From positions 1,364,001 to 1,428,000 of the forward strand of contig JAULSU010000005.1 of NCBI GenBank assembly GCA_030512335.1: a stretch of 64,000 nucleotides of DNA. Reading direction: 5' to 3'. A program made the translations under genes and the position numbers. This document shows positions 23,277 to 35,823 of this stretch, piece after piece. The DNA comes from Immersiella caudata. Taxonomy: Eukaryota > Ascomycota > Sordariomycetes > Sordariales > Lasiosphaeriaceae. Below the pieces are notes generated by a model that was given only the letters and a program-made list of their open reading frames with translations, was not told the DNA's origin and ran no database searches. Position 1 is the first letter of the stretch. Each line of letters opens with the position of its first letter.

Positions 23277-23934
23277 CCCGGGACCGGTTTTGGCGTTTGG
23301 AAAGCGGAGAAAGCCGAGAGGAAGGTGCCTGCCAAGCTTGAAATGTCTGCAGGCTTCAGAAGAGGGGTCTGAAAGAGGAACTCCACCCAGACAGCCGCTC
23401 AAACTGAGCTGAATAAACCCATTCTAGGGTTTGGTCTCTTCTTCGATGGGACTGTTGGTTTCTCCACACTGGCAATGGGGATGTGGTTTTGACAATGACC
23501 AAAACTTGGCCGGCAACCTCCTTCTTCTCACTGCATCGCTTTGCCGGCGAAGCTCCTCCAGTCACCGGCCGGCCTGTGGATCACAACAGGCCTGTTCAGT
23601 ACTGTTTTTGGACTGTTTCTGTCCCAGCCAATCAAATCTCACCCGTTCGGCTTCAGTCTTCACTCTACCCTTTGTGTTTGAGCCACAAAGAAAGTCAATC
23701 CATGTGAGACGTGTACAATGCTAATGTCCGGATGTTTCGACCTCCGTTTTTTCGCACTCGTTTCCTCATAAAAGATGGATTTACATCTCTCCCCATGCCA
23801 GAATACCAACCTGTAGCCACCGTTGACTCGACCATTGCATCCAGAACAGGTATCTGGACCACACTCTAGGTAGGCACCACTTCTGACAACTTCATCACAC
23901 ACAACTTGAGTTACCTTTCGAAGAAGCGGGAATC
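23277..23934. other. intergenic, nothing supported
   Basis: Overlapping short frames only. Confidence 0.45.
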
Positions 23935-24810
23935 ATGCCTAGCCAATTCACTCAATGACGCGAGGTGCGGGAATTCATTGTCGGTTTCATGCTCGTCCCA
24001 CCTATGCCCTTACCAGGTGATTGAGATACCGTTGAGGTGGTCTGCGGAATGTGCAAGGTTCGCCAAATCGACATCCTCGGCGCCCCCGAGGCGACGGCTC
24101 GCCCACTCAAGGGAGTCTCCGCATCAAAGGGTGTCGTGATTCCCTACGGCCACATGTTCTGTGCCGACTGCTGAGATACCTACACCCTCAGCGTCGTCGC
24201 CAGCCAAGACCACTCCTACCTCGTCACCACATGCGGCAAGGTTCCTCGGTATAACTGGCGTCTTTGCCCCATCCGCGTGGCCCCCATTCTCTCGAATGGC
24301 CAGGACCCCTAAGACAAAGTCGACCCAGAGGCCAGGCGGGATAAGATCCCCCGCGAGCTGCGGGCTGCCGCCCATATCACCTACCCCGAGTGCGAAACTC
24401 ATCTTAGTACCAGCAAATTTGCCATGTGTAGGGCTTGCTTCGATAGCACAATGCCTCCTGTCATTTCAGCGGTCATGAACGCGGCTGCTTGTCCAATCAA
24501 TGACGATGCTGGCATTCATATTGTCACGGCTCCGGTGTGTATGAGCGACGACACGGAGGCTTACCGCGCCAGTCTTGAGGACTACTTCAGCGACTTCTTC
24601 AATGTTGGACGGGAGCACTGGGACTGCAAGTACTGCAACGCTGATAGGGGCTCGTGTAAGTTCATTTTCCGGGTCCCACCTATGAATGACACTCTTTTGG
24701 TGACCACTCATCGGTTTAGAGGCCAGAACAGCGTCGACTTGCGCACTGTGACGGAGGATAATATTCAGCAGGAGATGGAGGACCCTGAGTTTCTCTATCA
24801 ACTTGAGTGA
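23935..24810 (+). pseudogene. decayed RING-finger paralogue 1
   Basis: A single frame from ATG 23935 to the stop at 24808 matches the intact paralogue at 28171 in its first half: VCGMC...GVVIPYGHMFCADC. It is broken by TGA 23956-23958, TGA 24022-24024, TGA 24172-24174 (TGG in both paralogues: CADCW) and TAA 24310-24312. The RING Cys of PCGHMFC is Tyr here (TGC to TAC). The last two nonsense codons and this missense are C-to-T or G-to-A in CpA/TpG, as RIP produces. The 3' part (MCRACFDS... to 24810) stays open for 128 residues and has further Cys pairs (CKYC). It is unlikely to make a full protein. Confidence 0.65.
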
Positions 24811-26357
24811 TGTAGAGAGTCCGTAATGGTGACTGTACCTGGTGAGTAGCCCTTTGAGGCCTTTTGGGTGCGGCAAGCCCAGATTGGTAAAGTAAAAGAT
24901 TGCGAGAAAAAAGAATACAAAATTCCCAAAAAATCACTAAAAAGTTCTTAGGTATTATGTTTCCATGTCTCGACGCTTATTCCATCAGGTTACCTTGTTG
25001 CTGCGTGTAGATTTCGTGAAAGAACGAACTGTTGACCTGGATGATGTGCACAGACGACTCACCCTTTTCCAAAAATACAAAGCCGCCACAGTTCTCCACG
25101 GTCTTTAACAGGCCTAGTGTTCTTGGACCGGCTCCAGTGGAGGGAGAACCCTCAATTGCTCGCCGGCACCATGATGTGTGAATTTCCTCCAATATTTCTT
25201 TGGGCCCCTCTTCCCTTTGCCATCACAAGAGCTTGCAGTGTTCCCAGAACAAAGATAAACGCCAAATACCCTTTCACTAACAGTCAAGACAGTCCTGGAA
25301 TACCCCAACGCCAAAGAAAACAAGGTGTCGCTGATCTGCGCTCCCTGCGCTCAGATCCTCTTCGAGCGCTTCACACTCGAAATGATCTCCCTGCGGGAGA
25401 GGAGCGACGGCGTGGTGGACTCACACTGTGCTGAGGACAGAAAGCTTGGAAAGTGCGTTGAAGATATCAGAAACGACGCGGAGCTGAAGGAAAAGTTCAT
25501 GGATGAGTTGGTGGAAGTTGAGGGAAGCGGCTTCACAAGGCCGGGTGGACGTGTATTTGTGAAAGGTTCCGCCCGGAGGACCGAGTGGTCGAGGTGAACC
25601 CACTATTGCCTGGGATGCGCATTAGTCTGTTTCTGCAGATTCTTGAGACGGGAGAGGCGGTTTTCAGGGTTGCGGCGGCGGAGTAGGTGGCGATTGCAGG
25701 GGTGTCTGGCAAAGACACGTCGCGGGGAAGGTCGCGTCGATGATGGGTTGTAGGGCAAAATAGGGAACAACAATATGGAAACTGGAATCAAGAATTGCCT
25801 AACAAGATCCAAGTGCTACTGAGCCAAGAAATGGGTCCAGCCATCGATTATAGACGGGTAGTGGGATTGACGTGGTGATGTTGACGTTGCCCCTATTGGG
25901 CCCCACTTTTACCCCTGAGCATCGCAAACGCAGAACATCTGTCCTGAAAAGCTCTAGTTCATGCCCAACAAGCAAAACAGATGAGATGCAATTGCAGGCA
26001 GTAATTGGAAATGACATGTGCCTCATAACGCGTTGAGGGTATCAAGTTCTTTGTCCGATTCTTTGGCTGGCTCCCGCGGTGTTCGCGCCCTGTGCTTTGT
26101 TCACCCCGACTGAGAGCGACAAAGCGCACAGCCTCATTGTCTCGGCCTTGAAACTGTTCTTCAATTTGCCAAAAGCCAGATTGGGAGGTGTGTTTGCTAC
26201 TTAAAACGAGCCAATACCGCGGATACTCCATGCCTACCTATACAGCCACAGGTTATCACCCCCCATCTTCTGTTAGGATCGGGTAGGTAAGCCACAGCTC
26301 CAGCCATTTCTACGGGCCCTGACAGTATTATTCAATATCGAAACTCCATTCAACGAA
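24811..26357. other. intergenic with one possible exon
   Basis: Between RING paralogues 1 and 2. Apart from the weak exon at 25284-25597 no frame is convincing. A minus frame ending at 24977 (LLKTVENCGGFVFLEK...) looks protein-like but has no start or partner exon. Confidence 0.4.
25284..25597 (+). CDS. possible exon of an unknown gene
   Basis: Begins after an acceptor-like cactaacag (25275-25283) and runs to a stop at 25595-25597. It encodes a mixed-charge sequence with a Cys pair (LICAPCAQILFERF) and a helical Asp/Glu-rich part (DIRNDAELKEKFMDELVEVEG). No upstream exon with a start codon could be placed. It could be a remnant of a further zinc-binding gene of the RING cluster, but shows no clear match to it. 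Confidence 0.25.
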
Positions 26358-27414
26358 ATGGCAGCTTCCAATCCCCACCCCATCGAGGATTACACCCTCT
26401 GGCACCAGGTCAATAATCACATTCTCCATCCCGACCATGAAATGCGCGCAAGAGACGCGCGCGTTGTTTGCCACAGCTGCAAAGAAACTCAACTCGCCAT
26501 TGTCGGCCTCAGCTGTCCTTTTGAATGTGATGTCAACCGCCAGGACGATGGCGTTGTTATTGCCTGCGGCCACATGCTTTGCCTTGGCTGCTGGGAGTGC
26601 TGGGAGCAACATGTTGAGCAGACAGAGAATATGACTCTCCACTACCCTACTTGCCGATATGATCTTCGCTTTGACGAGTGTGGATGCAACATGCACGTTT
26701 CTGACCTCCCCAAGGAGGCCCCTGATTCAGAAGTTTAGGCAACAGTTGGACAAGTTCACACGGGAGCGAGGATCGAAACCCAGCGATCAGGTTCTTCATA
26801 ACTTCGCAGCCGACTTGTTGGAGAAGGCGGTGCCTCTTATATTCCCGGAGCGGATTGAGTGGCGCAAGGACATTCCAGACCGATGCAGGACGTGCTTCAC
26901 GTTGCAGTTTGGGCAGTTTCAGGAGGTGATGAAGTATCTCGTAGAGAACCCCCACGTTGGTGGTCCGGCGTTGGTGAGGTATTTTCAGTCTGCGGACTCC
27001 GCTCCTGACTGGGCCGGGCCTTCGGATCCGCTAGGATACGTCCTCGATGTGCAGCATACACTTTACTCTTTGGTCGAGGTTAGCGACGGCTGTGGGTTTC
27101 CTGGTCCTCGTGAGAATCTGGGAGAGCCGAGCTGCGGGTCATGTGGAAAGGAGGACGGTCACTTCTGTACAAGACCCACGACGATTGCTTTCAAGTTTCC
27201 CCACTGCACGGATGAGCCGCGCGTAAGAGTCACCTTCCCTGGATTTCTAAGAGATGGCCAGCCCTGGGTCTTGGATGTGGAGGTGTGCTACCATGGTAAA
27301 TTCCTTGCGTCTGTGGTGCGGGTGCCTGAACATGAACGTCAAGCTGTGGTTCGAGTCGTTATCCCCCACGGGGTTGCTAACAAGAATTACATCTATGACA
27401 AATATAGGGAGTAA
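26358..27414 (+). pseudogene. decayed RING-finger paralogue 2
   Basis: The first part (26358 to about 26726) matches paralogue 3: IEDYTLWHQVNNHIL, VVCHSCKETQLAIVGLS, CGHMLCLGCW. The second part (from about 26727 to 27414) matches its C-terminal region: RCRTCFTLQFGQF, YLVENPHVGGPALVRYF, TTIAFKFPHCTDEPR. They are in different frames; loss of two bases near 26724-26726 explains it, since DYQKF would align with DYQRF of paralogue 3. One RING Cys is also changed (HYPTC where paralogue 3 has YACPKC). Unless an unseen intron exists, only a truncated 126-residue product is possible from the first frame. Confidence 0.65.
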
Positions 27415-28170
27415 GAGGTCAACTACGGACAAGGTAGTGACTGACAGATGTCTTGTCTAGTATGATCTAGACCTGAGTTTTCCATTCGAAAATAAAATGA
27501 TTCGAGTAATAATAACATCGATACAAACAAAACAATCCAAGTGAAGCGATAACAAATGAGCACGATACAACAGTCAAGTTATCTGCGGCAAGTGCCGCAG
27601 GTACTTAAAATCTAGCAGCTCGCTTTCATCCGCCATCCCGCGCTGATCTGCGGAGCTCCATCTATGCGTAGAAATGAAGTACGTATACGTGAGGTGCTCT
27701 GCCCCTCTTTTGATGCCCCCCTACCCTGACCATGGGCTGTCTCTGATTTACCAGCTATCAGGTGAGTTAATGAACACATTGAAAAAGCACGCGTTGAATA
27801 TCATACTGTTGCGTAAAGTATTGTGGAATTGAGAGTGCTTCTTAGTGCAGGTTGCTGTATTAGTTCCTTTGTTCCGAATCTCTCGACCCTGCATCCCCGC
27901 CGTCATTTCCAGCCCTGGGCATTGTTCAGCCTTATCTAACTTGGCAACCACGCGACTGCATTGTTCTCGCACTCAACGCTCAATACGAGTCACCGGCGTC
28001 AAGGTGGGTAAGAATATATAAATCCACCCACCTTCCCCAATAGTCTCATGTTTTCAAGCCATCATTCCCATCTTCCGTAAGCAGGCGAGCAGGCCACAGG
28101 CAAGTCTTTCCGCGTTCATCCACAACCCCTGGAGGTACGCCATTTCTACAACACACACTCATCCCACGCA
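27415..28170. other. intergenic between RING paralogues 2 and 3
   Basis: No gene supported. TATA-like atatataaatcc at about 28013-28024 lies about 150 bases before the paralogue 3 start. Confidence 0.5.
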
Positions 28171-29157
28171 ATGGTAGCCCGCGTCGTCCCCCGTTTCATC
28201 GAGGACTTTGCCGTCTGGCACCAAGTAAAGAATCGCATCCTCAACCCAAACCCAAACAGCGACGCCCGTGTCGTATGCGATATTTGCAAAGACACACAAC
28301 TCACAATCGTTGGCATTAGCTCCTCCTTGGCGAGCGCCATCGACCGTGAAGGTCCCGGCATCGTCACTCCATGTGGCCACATGTTCTGCGCCGATTGCTG
28401 GAAGAATCATGAGGCGAATACCAAGGATTGGGAGGAGAATGTCAGCGTGGATGACGATCGAGACGAAGATCGCTACGCCTGCCCTAAATGCCGTGAGGAT
28501 CTCCACTTCCCGGCGTGCCTTTGCCCGTATGGTGTCAATAAGCTCCCCACTGCCGTTGACTACCAGAGGTTCGTGGAAGAGAATGGACCTGTAAGTCTGG
28601 CCGTTTTCCTGCAGGGCGAGGTTGCCCTCACCCTCCTAGAGCTCGATGCGAATCAACAGGGTCGCCCGGAGCGGTGTTTCACGTGCTTCCACATGCAATT
28701 CGGTCAGTTCGTGGAACTCTTCGAGTACCTCGTCAGCAACCCCCACCTCAGTAGCCGAGCAGTCGCAGCGTACTTCAAATCCGCGTCTTCAAGCGCATAT
28801 TCAGCCTTGGCTGTGATTGTGCATGCTCACAACATCCATCGAAACCTTCTCGGGGCGCTGAACGTCAGTATCCATTGGCAGTGTCCCTGTGCAAAGGGGG
28901 GTTGTTGTGAGGGAGACCACAGATTTCAGACGACGGCCACGGTGGTCGATCTGAAGTTTCCAGGTTGCCCGCCGACTCACACCTTGCGGATGATGATGGG
29001 CTCCTTTCCACGTGGTGATGATGGGTGGGTGTTTTGCGTCGAGCTGATTGATGACGCTTCTGGCGTGTCCGTTGAGGGGGCGCCGGTTTATCTTGCCGTT
29101 CCCACGGACGTCGTCGACCCTTGTCATATATTGACCGCCCTGCCGTTTTCTGGTTAG
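28171..29157 (+). CDS. RING-finger protein, intact paralogue 3
   Basis: 328 residues, no intron. After IEDFAVWHQVKNRIL comes a RING with C-X2-C (CDIC, about residue 35), CGHMFCADC (about 69-77) and CPKC (about 107), the C3HC4 order of ubiquitin ligases. The loops between the pairs are long. A second conserved block, RCFTCFHMQFGQFVELFEYLV then NPH (about 170-195), is shared with paralogue 2 and could be another zinc or protein-binding part. The C-terminal third is beta-rich with a Cys cluster (CPCAKGGCC). The likely role is E3 ligase activity; partner unknown. The family appears as a tandem array with two decayed neighbours. Confidence 0.75.
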   Translation: MVARVVPRFIEDFAVWHQVKNRILNPNPNSDARVVCDICKDTQLTIVGISSSLASAIDREGPGIVTPCGHMFCADCWKNHEANTKDWEENVSVDDDRDEDRYACPKCREDLHFPACLCPYGVNKLPTAVDYQRFVEENGPVSLAVFLQGEVALTLLELDANQQGRPERCFTCFHMQFGQFVELFEYLVSNPHLSSRAVAAYFKSASSSAYSALAVIVHAHNIHRNLLGALNVSIHWQCPCAKGGCCEGDHRFQTTATVVDLKFPGCPPTHTLRMMMGSFPRGDDGWVFCVELIDDASGVSVEGAPVYLAVPTDVVDPCHILTALPFSG

Positions 29158-29584
29158 TAGTGCGGTTATGAATAAGAGCGAGTAAGTAGGACGCATACCG
29201 GCCAGAATATGTCCCTGGGGTAGCGAAGGCTGGACGATGAGGGATTTCACCGTATAATAGACGAAGCCGGCTGGTTCGCAATGAAATAAGACGAAATGAA
29301 CAAAAAGAAGAAAAGTGGACGAAAAGTGAATAGGGTATGAACAAAACATGCAGTGAAAACTGGTTGTTTGAAGAATCTAGGAACATGAAATTTCCTTTGA
29401 AGCCGTCCGTCACAACCTCGGTGAGCTTGTGTCTGTAGAAAGTGTTTTGAGGTGTAGCACTTGGGCTAGCCTCCTCCAAGATATGTGCAAAATTCGGGGC
29501 GCTTGTCAAGGTATCAGTTTTGATCTGTTGCACATAGCAGCCACGAATCCAAATCTATCCATCCCAGACACCGAAGCAACCATC
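29158..29584. other. intergenic, convergent 3' flanks
   Basis: Lies between the converging RING paralogue 3 and PLD-like genes. Frames here are not supported. Confidence 0.5.
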
Positions 29585-31736
29585 TCAAACATCATCGGTT
29601 AACTGAGACACCGCCTTGTCTTTCTCTCTCACGCCCTCTGCCAACACCTTCTCATCCACAATCTTCCACAGCGGGCTCCAGTAGTCATCCATCCAACTCT
29701 TCACTGCCTTTGCGTCATCAACCCAGATGCCATGCTCCTCATTATAGCACGGATACAAATTGTCGCTGCCCACATACAACAACTCGCTATCCACACAGAT
29801 AGTCTTTGTATGGATACTATCCGGCCCCTTGACCTTGCCGCCGTCGTCATACGGCCGGTCGATCCTCTTGACACTCAACCACCTCGCCACTAGCCCTTCC
29901 GCGTCGGAATTGCTGAGGCTCTTATCTAGCCCCCTTACCAGCGGCACAACCCGACTGGTGATATCCGCCACAGTCCTCGAATCACCCCACTCCGAACCAG
30001 ACGTGTTACCCAACACAATCTTAATTCCCGCCCCCTCACTCCCGGCCGGGTCCAATCCCGACGTCCCGCGAAACTTGATCACCAGCTCCGCAAAAGCCAG
30101 CAGCAGATCATACGGCCACAAGTAGCCATCCCACTTCTTCTCCGCCGGCAGACCCTTGTTCATTGCCTTGACCAAGGCCATGTATGCCGCGGCACCTCGC
30201 TGCAGCGAGCCAACAATCATCTGGCCGCTCGCGTAGACGGACCTTTTGGCATTCCTGATCGCCCATATCCGCGCCGTATCGCTCGCCCACGCGGCGGGGG
30301 AGCAGTTGAATAGCTTCAAAAGGCTCGAGAGAATGCCGCCCCCATCGTCGGACGAGCGCCGAACGAAATCAACGAGGCCAGAGAAGTTGGAGGTGGCGGT
30401 GAAGGATGGAACTTCCCAATTGACGACGATGTCGCGGACGGCGTCGACGGCTTGGACTGGATACGCCGACACGTACCTGCCGGACCAGTCGCCGACGCGG
30501 GCGACGGAGAGGACCGGGATGGTTGTGGGGGTGGAAGGTTGAGGGGCGAGCTTGGTCAGAGACTTGAAGAGCGGGACGGGCTTGTCCCAGCGCCAGGGGA
30601 GTTTGTCTATAGAGTGGCGAATGTTAGCTGGAGGTGGGACGGAACTCAGATGAATGGGCGCTGCCCATGGGCAGTGGAAGCCTACCTATTGAGACCTTCT
30701 TGTTCAGCGGCACACTCTTCTTGAAGGAACGATGATCAGTCTGGTTCTCTGTTGAGTTGAGGTACTTCCAGAAGTAGTCGAGATATCCGCCCTGGGCCGA
30801 AGCGGCGGCGTCGCCGGTAACCATGGCCTGCATGTCAATGATATTCTGGCTGTTGTTTTGGCTGGTGTAGTGGTGCCAGTAGTTGATACCGCCAGTCATC
30901 ACCGTCTTGCCGCCGATGGCCACAATTTTACCGTGGTTCCAACTGGCTGAGAAGGTGGGAACCTTCATGATGGTGTCAAACATGGCGTCGACTTGCTCAC
31001 TCTTCCACCCGCTCAGAAAGGCCGGAGCCTTCACTGCCAACTTTAGGATCTTTTCCATTAACCAGCTGGGATTCCTTTGGTTAGGGCTTGGAATAAAGAG
31101 AGTCCAGAGCAACAGCGAGCGCGCTCACCTCAGCTTGAAGTTCGGGCTGTAGTATCCCACATGGAGCTCAGCATCCGGATGGGTGATACGCGGTACGAGC
31201 TCCCCTCCTTCCACCTTCCAGAATATGGCTTCGATACCACGCCGGCGGACATTCCAAAACTCGCCATCCTTGTCCACCGTGCCCGTGGTGGACGTGCCGC
31301 GCAGAAAGCGGATCACGGGTTTCACATTGTGCGGCAACTTATTGACAAGGTCTGCGATGGCCTGAGCAATCGAGGTTCCCTCCTTGTCGCCCTCGGTGAA
31401 GAAGATTGGGTTCCCAGGATTGTTCTTGCCACTGTCACCCTCGTCGTCGAGGTCGGCCAGGTCGATGAAGAGTGTCGTCTGATCCTTAGAGCGCTCGTAG
31501 CCTTTGATCAGGACGTCCTTGAAGGCCTGCTGGATGGGCATTTTGCCGGGAGCGACAGCGGCCGTCTTGAAAGCGGCTGCACCGAAGGGACTGGATGGTG
31601 AGAGGACGGTGAATGCACCACCATTCGGGAGCCCAAGGATCTCATTGTTGGTGATGCCGTAGGCGAGACCGTCAAACTTGGCGGTGTCACGGTCGGAACG
31701 CTTGATGACGTTGTAGATGTCGGTGATTTTGGGCAT
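29585..31736 (-). CDS. phospholipase-D-like protein with two HKD motifs
   Basis: Exons 31736-31129, 31065-30686, 30606-29585; introns of 63 nt (branch ccctaacc) and 79 nt; 669 residues, phases consistent. Two HKD-type motifs: NHGKIVAIGGKTVMTGGINYW with His247, and HTKTICVDSELLYVGSDNLYP with His595. These form one active site in PLD enzymes. The second shows H-X-K with Asp six residues after His and a GS-type serine, while in the first the Asp position is Gly. There is no PX/PH or C2 domain, so it is unlike classical Pld1; it resembles the fungal cytosolic PLD-like group. No signal peptide or membrane segment. Substrate (phospholipid or nucleic acid) cannot be told from sequence. Confidence 0.85.
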
Positions 31737-32932
31737 GGTGCAGACCTCGAGGAAACGCGACGGGCAGCAGTCGCAAAAGTTGCTGGTCTGAATCTTGTGA
31801 GGGACAGCAGCCCCCCCCCCCCCCGAGTCCCAGGGAAGGGCCGGATTCCCAGGCTTTATAGACCATGGTCAACCTCTTGAGATCTTGGACCCAAGCCTGG
31901 AACTTGGTCTACCAGAGACGAATGCCGGCCTTCGCCTCAGCCGTCTTGCTGTCGTGCAACACACCTGAGGCGCCTCAATGTACTGTTGGTGGAATTCCAT
32001 GGTCTGGAACGACATGGCCTCGTCAAATCACGAAGACGACCTGGGCGATAAAGATGGGCGTGTGCTGAGAGGGGAGTAAGCCGAACCTGTGCGACCGCCA
32101 ATCCAGTCGGAGAGAAGGAGAGTGGTGGGGCCCCTACGCGTGATAGACGGCAGCATTGCCCAATCCCATCGTGACTGCCCCGCATCGCGCTGATGTATTG
32201 CATTTTGTGGCGGGCTGAGGCAGCGGGACGGGCGGGCGCAAGACAAGCTTTTTGTGGCCAAGAGAAATTGGGCGACCAATGGCTGCCCTTGATTCTGGGC
32301 TCGACCACCGCAACGGCCACTGGCCAGATGCAGCTCGTCGCTGCCCGCAGCTTTGCGATGGCTGCATTTTTGTGTTTGGTGCGCTTCTGGCCTTATCTCT
32401 GCTCCAATGCGTGATCTAGACTGCCCTTCTTGTTCGGTTCTACCCCTCCCGTCCCGTTCAGGTACTGAGGATCCCGCCCATAAGTCTCGCCATGTGCAAC
32501 CAAAGTCGTATCTGAAAACACCTAATTCGGGGTCCGGATGTAGTCCACAATTTACTTTGCATTTCTTGGTATCTTCGTCAGATAGCCCAACAGACCAGTA
32601 AACGTAAATAAATGCGGCACAGCGGCTGGTGAGGTCACAGTAGAGCTAAGCAAACGGGCGGAGGTCGGAATTTAGCCGCGACTCCAGACACACCCGCCTC
32701 GGTCGGTGCGGGCAGTGATTTTGCACTTTCAAAGACTTTGAGAAAGTCTGAGCTCCCTCGCAAGGTTTGGAAGGAGGGGATGGTACGAGTCGGAAGGTGC
32801 GCTGGTCACTTTTCAGGCGGTTATTTCAGGTTTCCAGCCGCCGCTAGGACCCCCCCCTCCCCCAACTTCCACTGCCCCCTCGTATTCACAAACCGCCTAG
32901 CGCGACAACAAGATCCCTAGTGACCATTCGAC
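31737..32932. other. divergent promoter region
   Basis: Between the PLD-like (minus) and ankyrin (plus) genes. It contains a C14 run at 31811-31824 and otherwise no supported frame. Confidence 0.5.
31811..31824. repeat. C14 homopolymer
   Basis: Fourteen C in a row, 75 bases upstream of the PLD-like start codon (G-run in its sense strand). Confidence 0.9.
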
Positions 32933-35300
32933 ATGGAAGTTGCATTCGGTATTGTCAGTATTACGGGCGTCGCTGTTCGGTGTTGCTCAAAGGTTTGGAC
33001 ACTTTCCAACGCTTGGCGCGATGCTCCAATGGACATTCATTACTTGCGGGACGACATGACGAGCACCGAGCGTTTCTTCAGTGATCTTCGACAGCATATA
33101 CAAGCTGCAGAGCTAAGGGAGTTGCCAAATAAACCAGAGACATCGAAAGGAGCAGCGGTCCAGCAATCCGAGCTCAAGCAGCTGATCAACGATGGCGTCG
33201 CTGTGCTCAGGCGAATCGAGTCAATTGTAGACGGGCTTCTTGCGCACACCACCACTTCCACTTCGCAGCCAGTCGACGGAGAAAGAGTAGTACAGGAATT
33301 CGGGAAAGGAGTCAAGCTGCTTTGGCTTCGACAGTTTCGAAAGGTGGCTGGGCTGAGGAAAGAGCTTGCTCACATCAGATCAAGCATTTGTCGGCTCCTG
33401 ATCAGTCAAAATATGTGAGAACGCGACAAAGCCAAGCGCAGAGAGCACCTACTTGCTAACAGCTCGGTGCGCCCTAGTTTTCTCGCAACCGAGATTCAAA
33501 CCCTCCTCGAAAGGTCGCAGCAACATGTCAACCGTCAACTCAGTAACCTATCCTTGACGATCGGGGACTCGCAAACCGCTACCCTCGCGCAAATTGGGCA
33601 ACAGCTGCAAGGTATGGGAGCAGAGAATACTTGGCACCGTCCTACAACCCAAACCCAAGCCACAAGAACCGGTCCCGTTGGAAAGGATATTAATTTCGCA
33701 TCCTACCACTCCTTCCCGGCGAGGCACCGGGTGCGATGTACATTGCACTTGCCAGTGTCATCGTGGAGCGAAATTCTCCTGGCACATGAGAATGGCATTG
33801 TGCCGGTCTGTCATAGGCGTTGCAGTTGTGGCATATTCTAGCTGGGGCTCGCGTCTCTGCTCCAACCCATCGTGTCGCGAGTCTCGACTCGAAGGAGGAA
33901 TCCGGGGACCGGTTCGGGATATTCACATCCTCTACCACCTCCCAGACTGGCTCTCCAGAGCCTCGCTTTCTGTATTCGTCTCCAACAACCTAAACGGCAG
34001 TCCGCAGATGCACCTTCGTGTGTACAATCGCCGAGAGTTCGACGATGGGCGGGCCTCCCGGGGAATTCTCCGGCTCATCGAGTCGCACAACATCGAGGGG
34101 GTGAAATCGGTGCTTCGCGACGGCCATGCAACTGCATATGACGCATACGGACCCTATGGGCTCTCTCCGCTATGGGCTGCATTCAACAGTGGCGACCGCG
34201 CCATCATATCAATCCTGCTACAATCCGGAGCTGACCCTTTCTACAGGCTCGAGCCTCCCAACGGACGTTCAGTGATGGATGTAGTTTTTCAGATGTCAAA
34301 CTCCGATATCCCCGAATATGTGGCCCTCGCTAGTCTCTTCCCCGTCTCTCGATATATCGAAGACCTCGAACTACCTGATCTTCACCTCGCAATCATAAGA
34401 AACGCCCACAACCTCCTCTCCTCCACCCTCGAGACCGCCAATGTTCCCATCAACCAACCAATATCGACCAACAGCTTCGTTCCACTTCACCTAGCTGCCG
34501 TTCGTGGCGATCTCGCAGCCGTCAAACTCCTGATCCGTTACGGGGCAACAATCGACATCCGCACCAAGAATGGCATCACACCGCTCTACTTTGCTTGCCT
34601 GTATGGAAACTACTCGGTTGCCTCGGCGCTTCTCCGCGCGGGAGCAGATCCGAACAAGGGTGATGATTTCGGCCGCTGTCCTATCCACGGTGCATCCAGC
34701 GCCCGCCGCAAACCTACCGAGATCATCTCCCTTTTACTTCAGCACGGAGCGAATATCGAACAACGCTCGTCTTCAAGCGCCGTCACCCCCCTCGTAATGG
34801 CCGTTGACTTGGGCACCGACGAAACGGTAGAGTTTCTTATTTCGCGCGGCGCGGATCTAAACTACAGGGGTTCGCCAAGACGCGATGAGGTGACGCTACT
34901 AGGGTGCAATAGTTTCAACTACCCGATGCAAACTGCGATTGATCGGGGGCTCTGTTCCAAGATTGAGCTATTATTGAAGCGTGGGGCGCAGGTAAACGGT
35001 GTGGGGGCAACCCACAACCAGGGTGTTTTGCATTGCTTAGCCATGAGTGGGACCGAGGAAATTATTGGACTATTCTTGAGAGCTGAATATCGGGAGAAGT
35101 TGAGGGGCGCTAGGACGACGTTGAAGGACAGAACGGGAAAGACACCAATGATGTTGTTTGAAGAGAGGGCGGATAAGGTTGAGGGTTTGAGGATGGCGTT
35201 TGAGGCGTTGCTGGATGCAGCCGAGGGGCTTGAGATGGGGTTAGCTGAGGAGGAGGAGGAGGAGGAGGATGTCTTTTTCGATGCTGAGAGTTGGGGATGA
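32933..35300 (+). CDS. ankyrin-repeat protein with fungal STAND-type N-terminus
   Basis: Exons 32933-33414, 33478-33611, 33667-35300; introns of 63 nt (branch gctaac) and 55 nt; 749 residues. The N-terminal region (MEVAFGIVSITGVAVRCCSKV ... RDAPMDIHYLRDDM) is that of fungal NLR-related proteins but there is no NACHT. The middle has a Cys-rich spot (HCTCQCHRG) preceding a hydrophobic/aromatic block, a signature seen in many fungal ankyrin proteins. Ankyrin repeats start near residue 280 (SPLWAAFNSGDRAIISILLQSGADP), with clear units such as PLHLAAVRGDLAAVKLLIRYGA and TPLYFACLYGNYSVASALLRAGA. The C-terminus is acidic, with a run of seven Glu encoded by GAG repeats. The second intron (gtatgg...cacaag) was chosen because it restores phase. 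Role unknown. Confidence 0.78.
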
Positions 35301-35802
35301 CTTGGGTAAGGCGGGAATTTTGCAGGGCTCGTAGTCTGGTTGAGATGGAGGGATGTTACAAGATGCAAGGAACTATCCGAGTCCTTCCCTTGGAGCAGGA
35401 GAAATCAAGACCTTACCAACGTGCCACAAATTTGTGTGCTACCACTTTCTCATCACACACATAAAGATCGATGATAACATTCCTGATATTAGCGATCAAT
35501 AAATCTGATTTCTTATCAATCCACAACAAGCTCGGCAAGCCCATTCGTACGGCAGCGTTCTGCCCTTGGTGTTCTCAATATTTCAGTGCGCACGCCCTTA
35601 CGTTGCCTTTATTTACGACTTGCAGCCATAAACTCCAAATCCAAAGTGTGCACGCCTTACAGTGTGTCGCACGCTGTAGTCCTAGATCGGTCCCGACTCT
35701 AGGGAGTGTATAGTGGCTGCGTAATTGAATGAGAAGCAGGACCTGAGCTGGTCGAGCTCCAGCGGTCCTGCAACTTGCCGGTTTGGGAACCCGGTCGGTC
35801 GT

Positions 35803-35823
35803 CTAGATTGCACTGCAATCTAG
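35803..35823. repeat. near-perfect 21-bp palindrome
   Basis: CTAGATTGCA-C-TGCAATCTAG: two 10-base arms fully complementary around one centre base. It could be a protein binding site or a small hairpin. Confidence 0.75.
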
